The translations under genes were made by a program, and so were the position numbers. Of a stretch of 64,000 nt of DNA, positions 24,160 through 34,239 are shown piece after piece. The stretch is from Oscheius onirici (Eukaryota; Nematoda; Chromadorea; Rhabditida; Rhabditidae). Numbering within the stretch: the first letter of the stretch is position 1; the number at the start of each line of letters is the position of its first letter. The stretch is from contig OW051473.1 of the NCBI GenBank assembly GCA_932521025.1, positions 930,001 to 994,000 of the forward strand. Direction: 5' to 3'. Under the pieces are notes generated by a model. The model saw only the letters and a program-made list of their open reading frames with translations. It ran no database searches and was not told the origin of the DNA.

Positions 24160-24367
24160 TCAATCCTGTTCGGTGAGGTTTAAATTTGTTGAGTCTTTGT
24201 CTGTTGATCCAAAAAAGACTGCCACTCCTCCTCAAAACTCGGAGTGCTTCATGGTCAACATTTTGACTTTCAACATCTAAACTTGCCTTATGCGAACAAA
24301 ACAATAAAATGAGCAAACCTGACACTAGCAGAAGACACAATAGGACACAAGTGAGAAGCGTGTTCAT
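24160..24367 (-). CDS. Possible first exon of a small membrane-anchored protein
   Basis: ATG at 24367 starts MNTLLTCVLLCLLLVSGLLI, a signal anchor, followed by LLFCSHKASLDVES and a basic segment (LFWINRQRLNKFKPHR). The frame runs into a good donor, A|GTGAGT, at 24159. I could not find the next exon. The clean hydrophobic N-terminus plus donor supports a real first exon, but no family is recognisable. Confidence 0.35.
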
Positions 24368-27300
24368 TTGATCTGTAGGCCTGAAACTGACAGAACCTTA
24401 ATCGTTGAAGAGAGAAGAGTTTCAGGGCATGTTACTACATAAAGTCTGTTTTTTTTCGTCTTCAGTCACATTTCGCCAAATATGAAGTTGCACTAATTTT
24501 GGGCTGATCTTAAAAATCTGTAAAACTAATCCTATGAAAGATGGTTAAATCTGGCAGGGACCGACAGAAATCACTTTTTCTGGAATCAAAAGTATAAAAT
24601 TTCTAGAATGTAAAGGGTAGTTGCAAGTTTCTGAAAGCTAGAAGCTAAAGTCAAAAATCTGTTATTTACGTTTTTGTGGGACGCAAGACGGCACAATTTG
24701 CCTTTTAAGATGCGTCAGAGAGTGAAAGAAAAACACAGTTTATATACAAGTGTTTTGCAGGGTGATCAATGAAAAAAAAGAAGGAAAACAATGACGTAAA
24801 CACTTGAATCATCTGTCTGATAACATTCTTGCAATGTTGATGAGCAATAAACATACCGGAAGGTAAAACTGACTTTTCTTATGTTACCTTTAATTGTCAA
24901 GCCTAACTTCTAAAGATTAATGGAAGAAATCACAAAGCTGATCAGAACAAGAGTAGCATCTTCACAGATTGTAAAGGACGAGAAAGAATGTTACAGTTTT
25001 CCATTTTTGATTGCATATTATACAGTATAGAATTTTCCCACGTTTGATCTGAGCTCCTGGTATTTCTTAACAATTTGCTTACTATACTCAACAGTGACAG
25101 ACACAAAACAAATTTTCAGCCTACTACATGTACTAACTATTTGTGTCCTCCCAATAGATCCAGATTCGGAGACAAAAATAGGCAGAAAAAATTCTTACAC
25201 AATGAAACAATTAGTTACTTTTACCAGAAAAAGACAACACAAAAAGTATCGTTTTGAAACGCCAAAATGACCAGAAAATGGACAACTATCGACACTAGGA
25301 CATAGACGTAGTTAATTGAACAAACTGGAACACTAGCAATTTGACTGACGTTCAACGATCACCATTGTTGAAATGAAGATTTGTTCATGAAAATATGCTA
25401 AAGGGCGAACTAATAGAACCTTTAAAAACAGGAAAATACACCTATTAAAGCTGAGGAATGCCAACTCTAGCGTCATTTCAACAAAGATCTTTCTGTACGT
25501 ATATCTAACCGCCGTAGTAAACTAGCTCTTGTTATGTCAATTGAGATAATCTCTTTTGTAAATGTGTACGCGACGTACGGTGCAGTGTTTGCTTGATTTC
25601 GAAGCAGGAGTTTATTTGGACGTTACAGGAGGAAATGTTTGAACAGTTAACGGTTAAAGGTCGTTTTTACTAACTGTGCTCTTTATGATCATATTATTTT
25701 TGTAGCTGACTTCAATTGCTTAAGTATAAGACAAGAAAAAATACAATAAAAAGGATAAAAGGTTTTTTTTAGATTTTTAGCTTGATGTATTTCACAGGAA
25801 AATTTGATCAATTTCTTGGGTTTATCATTTTAGAATTTTTCCCATAGCAATCAAAGTGTTATTCTACAATAGCAAATAAGTAAAAGATTCATATACGGAT
25901 CAACTGTTTGACACACAGATGATGAAGTTGGAACGAAAACTGGGTATAGGCACAGTAGACTCATATGTCTCAAGCATGAAAACAACTTTTTTCAATTAAA
26001 CGGTAATAATGTAGTGAAGGTTTTGAAAAATATACAATTGCCACCCAACGAAAAATAGATGAAAGTTAATCCGGAACGTACCACCCGGAATAATGATAAA
26101 AGATGTCCTATGTCCGACTTACTCACTTCGATCACTACTAAAAACCCAAATTGACGTGAAGGGAAACATCTAATGAGTCTGAGTACAACACTTTTTGAGT
26201 ATTTTCCTGTCCCGGAAGAAATGATGTAAAGCAGTGTGACTTGAGTGACTAGAAGTTTAGTAAAACCACACTTGAGTCAAGTATTCGAAAAGTATTTTTG
26301 AGTCCTTACAAACGCAATTAGGAAGGAAGTAGCAGACACCAAGTGTGTGTGGCTTAAAGGCTTTGGCGTGTTTTAGAACAATGACGAGACGCATTTTTTC
26401 AAACAAGGCGGCGTAGTTTTTTGTGGGGAAAGATTAATTAGGATGCGCCGAATGGAGTCAACGAAATAGATGTGTAGAAAAGAATTTACTTATATGAAAT
26501 GTGAACATTATTAAAACACAACAGTATTTTGACGTAATTTAATTTATCAGGTGTATTTGTGGTGAAAAACAATAGGAACTTCCGAGCTTGTACGCTTTCT
26601 TGTTCACAAGGTTGTACGCAATATAGATTTTTAGTTCCGCAAACAACTTCAAGATTTCGAGAATTAATTGCACCGGTAAGTGTTAGATGAGTGTGTAATT
26701 TCATCAATAAAATTAAACTATCGCTCACTATTTCAAAATCTGCTCCGTCTCTGCATGAACTTTGGTAAAGTTTCATTTCATTGGTAAAGTTTAAATTCTT
26801 TAAATACAAATATTAAAGGATTGGAAAGTTCCACTCTTACGCCTGTTCAAAACGATGGATTTTCTTTAGAAAAACATGTGGTTTTAAAATGATAAAAGTA
26901 ATAGTCGAAACATGAGGATGCAGCTGAGTTTCCAGACTAAATTACTTACTACCAATGTCTTAATGTAAATAAAGGAGAGTATAATGGAATAAATCACTCA
27001 AGAATGTTGACCTGCGTTTTTGAAAACAAAAAGAACAACATGTAGGTGTAGACTACAAACACTAAATAAGGCCGAAGCACTGACCTAAACGCTTGAATGT
27101 TGCGCTCATGCGGAATCACATTTGCAATACTATAACCCATTCTTTCGTCACACAACTTTTTAATGTGAAAACCTGGTCTGGATGAAGCTGAATATTTCAC
27201 AACAGTAGTATGCAGACGTAAAAAAGAAGGGAAAAACAAAGCCTCTATTTTGAAGTCTCTACAAAAACAGATGTCTGAAATTTGCCACAGGAAGTCCAGT

Positions 27301-28050
27301 GTGAAATGGACTAGCTGACTAAAATATGCATGATGATCTGGCAAAAGTACGAAGGTCACTTCAAACATGTCACTTAAAACATGTTGCATGTCACTTAAAA
27401 CAGGAACTTATTTGTGAAGTATGAGAAGCAAATATTTCACAGCAGGAACCTACGGGAAATGGAAAACAAAAAGATCAGAGAAATCCGAAGACGGTCTGTC
27501 ATCATCTTCTAAAATGCCAAAATTGTCAGTTTGCCTCGATAGATAAGTCGGAATAAGAAGATTGATCTTTCCGGAATCTGCAGATGAGCCGGATGCTTGG
27601 CAAATGGATGTGATGAATGACCGATTGGAAAGATTGAAAGAGTCAGGAGAAAAGCAGAAATCAGTTCGAGAATCTGTTTTGAAATATAGCCTTATCATTG
27701 ACGTCTAAGGCCAACTAACTCTTGCACGATTTAAGCTCAAAGTTGACTTTGTTAAAGTATTTACCCAAAGTCTGTTCGACAGTAACCCTTCACCCTAATA
27801 GGGACAGAAAGCTCTAGCCGAATTGTTTCAGGGGAATAGCGTTTCAGGAGAGAAAACAGAAATCGAAAGATTGAAGCTTCCGTTCAAATGAGCTTGAGAG
27901 ATTAACCAGCGTTCATAAAATTGAGCTGAAGGACTATACCAAATGCATTTTCTTTATTAAAACTAATATCACACAAGCGCTGATAAAATATTTTCAAGTA
28001 GATTATGAGGATATAGACGTGGTCAAGCCTTAGCGAGGTGACATTCGACA

Positions 28051-29397
28051 TCAGCCGGATTCCAGAGTGGATACGAATTTTGTTGAATTGTCCGATACGT
28101 GGCCGTTGATTCTACCTTAACAGGGTTTTCATTTCAAAGGATAACGAAAAATTACCGTTTCGGAATGCCTCAAAATGTCCGCTGTTGGTACGGGTGAAAA
28201 ACAAAAAGTATTCCTCGTGGAAGCAATATAATTAAAACAGCGGTAGGCAATATGTAACGCAAAAATCTTGAGCAGAACGTAAACTCCGCAGAAAGCAAGT
28301 TTCATCCAAGTGTAGGTCTTGAAGTACTTGTAAGATTCGTCTTCATCTGTAAAATCGCAATGCTTCTGACTATTTTAATTGACAACCTGGATAGTCGAGG
28401 TAGCCGAAAATAAGACAAAGAAGCATCATCAAAGAGAAGAAGAATATCCTGGTGATTACGCCTAGCATATAGCAAAAAATATATGTAGTTTTGAACTGTT
28501 TTACTCCCTTAGCTAGGCAGGCGACGAGAGCTGAAAAAGGTAGAATTTATGTTGAATGAAAAGTTTCAGATCTCTCTTTTTTGTTTTTAAAGAGAGCTGC
28601 TAAAAAGCACAAACTGTTTTTTTTTGAAAAAAAGCACAAAAAGCCCACAAGCGTTTTTTTTTCCGAACGTTCGACAGTTTTCTATTATAGAATGCAAAAC
28701 CCACACAGAGAAGGCAACAGGTGCAATTTCAGCCAAGGGAAATAGGACCCGTTCGCTTACGGCCACACCACGTTGAAAGTACGCCATCCCGTCCGATCTG
28801 GCAAGTCAAGCAACGTTGGGCCCGGTTAGTACTTGGATCGGAGACGGCTTGGGAATCCCGGGTGTCGTAAGCTTTTTTGTCAACCTGCCAAAAGTCTCAA
28901 CTGCGACAAATTATCTAATAAAGGGCCAGTGTTACAGTTTTCTGTATTTAGCTTTCCCCTGTAAAAGTTTCTAGTGGTAGTTAAATTTCGGCAACGCATG
29001 GGCCTTTTCCAAAAAGGTCATAGACACCGAAACAAGTTCTCTTTGAAGCTGTACTAAACACTCAAAAACATTGTGGTTGTAAAGCCTGAGCTACAAATCA
29101 ATTAGAACGCACCCATTTGAATGACAGTAAATACAAAGCCGAGGAATATGACAATTGGCGAAAATCCACTGGTTACAGATTGTGCTGCCCAGAAGGAAAG
29201 CTGTGTTGTGATCCACATCATTTCCAAATAGGCGATCCAAACAGCTCCTGTCTTAAGCAAACTTCACTATTTCCTTAAAAAAAACTTACTCGAATATGCA
29301 TTAATTTACAGCAGCAAACCGGTGACGGTGGGTCTCTTTCCCCTCTGTCTGGGTAGACACCAAAGGTACTGGCATGAAGAGAGCGTTCCTTTGGCAT
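28051..29397 (-). CDS. Four-transmembrane LAPTM4-like protein (215 aa)
   Basis: Five exons, 29397-29290, 29251-29113, 28530-28387, 28346-28156 and 28116-28051, splice in phase to 215 residues. The ATG lies five bases after CTTTTTTAG, a likely trans-splice acceptor. The N-terminal tail ends in PVCCCKLMHIRTGAVWIAYL, which matches the Cys-rich motif before the first helix in LAPTM4-type lysosomal/endosomal membrane proteins. Three further hydrophobic helices follow (FSPIVIFLGFVFTVIQMG; GVITRIFFFSLMMLLCLIFG; MKLAFCGVYVLLKIFALHIA). The cytosolic tail is short and ends TLESG. Family members reside in endolysosomes and affect sorting of transporters; I infer the same location here. The second intron contains a 5S rRNA gene on the opposite strand. 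Confidence 0.8.
28755..28872 (+). rRNA. 5S ribosomal RNA, copy 2
   Basis: A 118-nt 5S gene with the same ends (GCTTACGGCC...GTCGTAAGC) as copy 1 and a T6 terminator. It lies antisense inside the second intron of the LAPTM4-like gene and has no spliced-leader gene beside it. By eye it is identical or nearly identical to copy 1. Confidence 0.97.
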
Positions 29398-29619
29398 TTC
29401 GATCTAAAAAAGTGTTTTGAGATGACGTTAAGCGAGAATAAATTAATTGTCGGGAGAACGGCGCTACTTTAGAGCTAAAAACGATGGTTTTGACCTCGGT
29501 GGGTGGGCAAAGACAAAATCGTTTCTTAAATAGTTGTCCACTTAAAGATAATATGCACCGTTTTAATATACTGAAAATAAAATTCTTCTAAAACTTAATT
29601 TATAGAACATTCGAACATA

Positions 29620-29727
29620 TTGCCCTCCGGATGACCCCGAGAAGGCTGCTCCAAAAAGTTTGGTCATTGACACATAGTCTGGCTATGGTCAGAATCCCTT
29701 AGTACCTTGATACACTGGGTAAAAACC
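29620..29727 (-). ncRNA. SL2-type spliced leader RNA, copy 2
   Basis: The minus strand starts GGTTTTTACCCAGTGTATCA plus AG, then donor GTACTAAGG. The body (GATTCTGACCATAGCCAG), the Sm-like AAACTTTTTGG and the 3' hairpin (GCCTTCTCGGGG ... CCGGAGGGC) match copy 1. The leader differs from copy 1 at one position (GTG versus GCG). It is divergent from 5S copy 3, 130 bp away, the same arrangement as copy 1 but on inverted strands. Confidence 0.9.
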
Positions 29728-29857
29728 GAAGATGTTTGTTGGAGGTTAAGTAGTCTATTCCCTCAACTGTTGAAACTATACGGCGGTGCCCAACATATGC
29801 GGAGAGGCCAGAGAAATGCAAGCAGACAATATCAGGCATGGGGAATAGAAAGTGTTC

Positions 29858-29975
29858 GCTTACGGCCATACCACGTTGAAAGTACGTCATCCCGTCCGAT
29901 CTGGCAAGTCAAGCAACGTTGGACCCGGTTAGTACTTAGATCGGAGACGGCTTGGGAATCCCGGGTGTCGTAAGC
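29858..29975 (+). rRNA. 5S ribosomal RNA, copy 3
   Basis: A 118-nt 5S gene starting GCTTACGGCCATACC and ending GTCGTAAGC with a T5 terminator. It carries a few substitutions relative to copies 1 and 2 (CATACC for CACACC, ACGTCATCC for ACGCCATCC, TTGGACCCGG for TTGGGCCCGG, CTTAGATCGG for CTTGGATCGG), so it may be a diverged or weak copy. Paired with SL2 copy 2. Confidence 0.92.
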
Positions 29976-30262
29976 TTTTTGTACAAACTTCGAAAATTTC
30001 ATCTTTTACAACAAAAACAGATACAACAAAAACTGACTTTTCCCTGGGAAGTCTACTGTCAAAACACAGGTAGGAAAACATATTTTTCAAGGTATTCTGT
30101 TAAACAAGAGGTTTGGAACCGACATAGTATGAAACAAACAAGGATTGAGGTAAACAGTTATTTTTTCCTCGGTAAAATTATTGTATTGGGCATTGAACGT
30201 TTTTCGAGTAAAAGAGAAAAATCTCAATCTGGCAGCCCCACTCAGGGTTTCAATCTTCCGCC

Positions 30263-30410
30263 CTAGCAGTTAATAGAATATATGTAAATGACAGCCAAGA
30301 GTGCATACGTAGCAGAAGTTCCAGAAAAAGAGTTTTGCCATACCGTCTCAATGTTGAATCTTGTAAGAACAGTGATCATGTCAGGATGGAGACATTCATT
30401 CGGCGGAATA
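30263..30410 (-). CDS. Terminal exon of an unresolved small membrane protein gene
   Basis: A minus-strand exon follows acceptor CTGTTTCGTAG and reads IPPNECLHPDMITVLTRFNI, ETVWQNSFSGTSATYALLAV, IYIYSINC and stop. It contains one hydrophobic helix. The 5' exons were not identified. It lies between 5S copy 3 and further membrane-type exons and may be related to the neighbouring LAPTM4-like gene by local duplication, which is a guess. Confidence 0.35.
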
Positions 30411-31018
30411 CTACGAAACAGAAAGCTATTTTGACTGATTAATAGTTTCAGAACCTATGAACAAGGAACGAATTGGAGTGTTGGGTGATATTTAGAATGC
30501 AAGAGACGAAAGACTGGCTGCAAGTACTTGTTATTGGATCAAAACCACAGCCAAAACGCTTTGGCCAAGCCGGTGATTTTCTAATAGCCACGTTAGCTTT
30601 TCAGATGCTGTCAAGGGGAACCTGATGGGCACCAAAAAACTTGCCTGCGTAATAGGCCAAAAACCTGGGTATTTCGGAACTACAAAGTTTTTGTGATTAT
30701 AAGTTCGAGCAGGACGGCCGCGAAACGAGGTCTTAGCAAAAGGTTTTTCTGTTCAGGATTTTCAAATTTCATTTTCGATACAGTTTTTCTTCATAAAATT
30801 TTGAAACTGCGCAAAGAGAACGTAGTCTTTAGTCAAACATATATGGTTCAGAGATGTGCAAAATCAAAAAAAAACTTCAAAGAACTGTAAGATGCACAAT
30901 AGCAAGGTGCTTCACAAGTTCAAGTAGCACATTAATGATTCTTTATAATAATTGACACTGTTGGACAACTTCGTAATTAACTAACTAGTCGTTTGTGTAT
31001 CATAAATAGATCTATTTT

Positions 31019-32060
31019 CTAGAAGCCACAAAAACGTCCTGCTGATGTATTTAGCCGGATGTAGAAAGTAATTAAGAAGAGGAACACGACTGCAGCCAAC
31101 AAAATGATGTATGAGAAAGTCTTCCATTGTGAAGGAAAGAACTAACGAACACAGGAATCACGTGGGGGTGGTTCTAGACCCGGGATTGAAGCTATTTGTT
31201 TGGGTCAATTGGACCAAGTCCATCAACTTTTGGAGTCGAGCTTTACTGGCAGCTGCGCGCTTAATTAGTACTTTAATGGCAGCAATCTCACGCGCGGACG
31301 AACGAATCCTGTCCGAGGGAGAGAAAAAGGGGATATCATTGAACTGTGGTAGAATCAGAATTTTTTACAAACTCAATTTCATCCAACAAGGTGTCACCAT
31401 TTCCAAAAGCTTAGGAGATTAAAGAGAGAATTTAGAAACAAAAAAAGATAAACCAGCTCACTGCGTGTTGTTTTAACTATTGGAGACGAGGAAGTCAACG
31501 TAACTAGCTACTAATGAAGTTTGGCTCTGGGAAAGGAGATGTATTTGGCAGCATTGGAGGGATTAAATGTTCGAGGAAGGTCAAAATTAGACTAAGGTCT
31601 TATGCGAATTATTTGAAACGGAATAATAAGCAGACGACCGGTTATTTCGCAGACTTTGTGACCAAGTGAGCAAAAAAGCTTACGACACCCGGGATTCCCA
31701 AGCCGTCTCCGATCCAAGTACTAACCGGGCCCAACGTTGCTTGACTTGCCAGATCGGACGGGATGGCGTACTTTCAACGTGGTGTGGCCGTAAGTGATTG
31801 CGATCTATGCCCCCATATGTTTGTGCCTGTATACTCTGGTGTAAAAAAAATTGCGTATTGGAGGAAAAACTAAAAAATGCTGACTTCTATCAGCAAGTTC
31901 TTGTTGCTTTTTAAAAACAAAAATACATGAAACTTGAACGAACAAAAGCTTCATGAACTAATTTCCAGCTTATCTCCTATTCCAAATAAAAACTAACCTT
32001 CGCTCTTATGGCCATCAGAAAGAGTAGTATCTTTTCATAGGCCGTTTGCAATAGTTGCAT
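31019..32060 (-). CDS. Possible small membrane protein gene, exons incomplete
   Basis: A first exon at 32060-31998 encodes MQLLQTAYEKILLFLMAIRA plus K and ends in donor GTTAGT. A last exon ending at 31019 encodes TFSYIILLAAVVFLFLITFY then IRLNTSAGRFCGF and stop. Both look like parts of a membrane protein, but I could not identify the exons between them, and 5S copy 4 lies in the gap. They may belong to one gene or to two. Confidence 0.3.
31678..31795 (-). rRNA. 5S ribosomal RNA, copy 4
   Basis: A 118-nt 5S sequence on the minus strand. The 3' end GTCGTAAGC is followed by a T6 run. The 5' end reads ACTTACGGCC instead of GCTTACGGCC, so the first base pair of the terminal helix is changed. The interior matches copy 1. 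No spliced-leader gene is next to it. Possibly a young pseudogene or a tolerated variant. Confidence 0.9.
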
Positions 32061-33222
32061 CGTGTAGTAGTAGAGAGTAGTTGACGACGAACTAGCTCCA
32101 AATATGTCTGCCAGTCAGCTGTGCTACCGACCGTTGCCAGAGCCAGGCCACGGCTTATGAAATGTCATCAACATAGATCATTGAACTCGGAGAAGTAGGG
32201 GTGCACTAACTGAAAAAGTGAACGCGCGCGACTAAAGGAGCTCACTTTTATTGGCTCTGACGCGAAAAACAAGAATATAAAAAACAAGAATGGAAATTAG
32301 CCGGTTGTTAGGACCAGGAAATGAGTCAATTTGAACGAAATTGATGATCGATCATGTGATACTTTTGCGGAGGAACACCAGCTGGATCCAGAAAATGCCT
32401 CATTTTTCCTTGCCTAGTCCACCTTGTCTTTCTCAAATACGTTTTGACAGAAAAAATACTTCCAAACGGTCAGGGTTAAGACGATCATGATGTGTGACCA
32501 AGGTGAGAATAGAATGAATTGGCAACATTTCATTAAATTGCTGTAGGTAGCAATAATGTGTACTACAGGGTCTCAGTTCTATTTGAGAGAAATGGGTTTA
32601 CACATAATCCAATCGTAGTTTCCATATGAAAATAAAGTTTAGAAAGTTGCATTTTGAGTTTTAAGAACCGTACTCTTAACCGATTCAATATCGTGACCCT
32701 TGTTGAGTCTATTCATTGCTGGTTTGTGAATAAAAGTGTCAAGTCAACTTTCTGGTGTGTCAAGTCAACACTCATGGCTCCTGCGATGCTCGTCTCTACA
32801 GTGATTCGACCAAGTCAAGCAGCCGTCTACCCGAACAAGAAGACAACTCCAATCAAGAAGATGTCATACGACTCGGTCAGGATGTCACCTGCTGGATGAG
32901 AAGATACTGGACAGCGGTCGAGACCTGAGAGCGGCGAAGGATTCCAAGAAACCACCGTTTCTATATGATATCCTTCGATTCCGTCAAATAAGAAAAATTG
33001 AATAAAAACATCTTTCTAACTCTACTGAAAATTGTGGTTCTTCTATTCTCGAAGGAAAGACGTGGGTTGGACGCAAAATTGTTCACTTTTTGTTGGGTTA
33101 ACATCTCCCATTTCGTATCGTTCATTTTTGTCCGGTCCCTAAAGTAAAAAGAAAACAGGGCGGAGACAAATCCTTTTTTCTCAAAGAATCCATTTTTTTT
33201 TGAGAAATCCAGATTCTTATAA
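32061..33222. other. Intergenic, no clear gene
   Basis: No exon chain was found. A plus-strand frame at 32654-32899 contains a short internal repeat (GTGTCAAGTCAAC twice near 32737 and 32757). The 5' exon or exons of the kinase gene may lie here, upstream of the inserted transposon. Confidence 0.3.
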
Positions 33223-34101
33223 CACTGAAAAGGGGCGTAAACTATTAGTCCGAATTTTTCGCGGACTAAAAGTTGTAAGCGTAGACTAATAGTTGCAGTA
33301 TGTTTGAAAACAAATCGACCAGGTGAACATAACATCAGTATGCTTCTAGTGATAGCCTAAGCATTTAACAGGGGTTATAACTCTCGATGTGGGCTTTCAC
33401 TTGGGTCTGAGATGTCATTACTTCCTGGCAATCAGTATGCTTCTAGTGATAGCCTAAGTCGTAAAAAAGGGTCATCGCTTTCCTTCCTTGGACAAGCCTG
33501 GGGGTGCTTTAGATCGGAGGATGGGGCACACTGGTCACTAAATGTGTGACCAGAGCCAGATACACGCGCTCCTTTTGTACTATTGGATCACTTTCAGCTT
33601 TGGTTTGGGTTGGTTTGTGCCCATACACTATGTGTCACCAGTACGCAAGGTGTGTCACCAGTACGCAAGATGTACACCATCGGTGGTCTTAGTTTTTGTG
33701 GCTCCCGAGGATTCCTAGCACAGGGCTAGTTACCTGTCCTTTGCTCCGTGGGAAATTAATACCGTATACATCGAACTTGGCTTTCTTCAGTGGAAGAATA
33801 GACCAGTTCCATCAATCACAAGCGAGCTTCTGTTCATTTCAACAGAAAGCGTACTTAATGCCTCCTTTAACCCTTTGTAAAGGCTTAGGCTATCACTAGA
33901 AGCATACTGATTGCCAGAAAGTTATAACATCTCAGACCCAACTGAAAGCCCACAGCGAGAGTGATAACCCCTGTTAAATGCTTAGGTTATCACTAGAAGC
34001 ATACTGATGCTATTTTTTTTACCCTGTCTATTGTTTTCAAACATACTGCAACTATTAGTCCGCGAAAAATTCGGACTAATAGTTTACGCCCCCACTGAAA
34101 A
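33223..34101. mobile_element. Non-autonomous DNA transposon, long inverted arms, 9-bp target duplication
   Basis: The element spans 33232-34092 (861 bp) and begins GGGGCGTAAACTATTAGTCC, ending in its exact reverse complement. The two arms are similar for roughly 210 bp, with an indel near the outer part. CACTGAAAA flanks it on both sides (33223-33231 and 34093-34101), a perfect 9-bp target-site duplication. Long inverted arms plus a 9-bp duplication fit Mutator-like (MULE) non-autonomous elements; hAT elements would give 8 bp. Each arm carries a subrepeat, ATCAGTATGCTTCTAGTGAT, twice. The centre has a tandem GTGTCACCAGTACGCAAG. No transposase frame is present. It sits just 5' of the recognisable kinase exons. 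Confidence 0.9.
33632..33672. repeat. Short tandem repeat inside the transposon
   Basis: GTGTCACCAGTACGCAAG occurs twice in tandem in the central, non-palindromic part of the transposon. Confidence 0.7.
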
Positions 34102-34239
34102 GCTTGCGGCATTTACTTCTCTCTTATCAAAATTTCTTATCAACAAAGGACTCCGGGCAGGTGCCATTCCCTCTAAATGTCCACATTTCGCTTAGAAACT
34201 GCTGAGACAGGTTGTTTTAGCTAACGTTTTGAAAATCAG

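Larger units (their letters stand above)
22918..28050. other. Gene-poor, A/T-rich stretch
   Basis: Apart from a possible first exon at 24160-24367 and a repeat at 23795-23890, no supported gene. Minus-strand frames at 26486-26809, 26994-27389 and 27450-27698 are open and hydrophobic in parts but cannot be linked by splice sites into a sensible protein. They may be remnants of a chemoreceptor-type gene. Confidence 0.35.

Noticed and set aside
26994-27389. 131-codon minus-strand frame with hydrophobic C-terminus
   Set aside because: Could be chemoreceptor debris, but neither ends nor neighbouring exons give a consistent model, so not listed as a gene.
29707-29973. Plus-strand open frame with Arg-rich protein
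   Set aside because: It overlaps the 5S rRNA copy 3 and the SL2 gene; the same frame appears at 809-1039 on the minus strand for the same reason.
31111-31422. 103-codon plus-strand frame
   Set aside because: No acceptor or donor around it; it overlaps minus-strand exon sequence encoding a hydrophobic helix that looks more coding.
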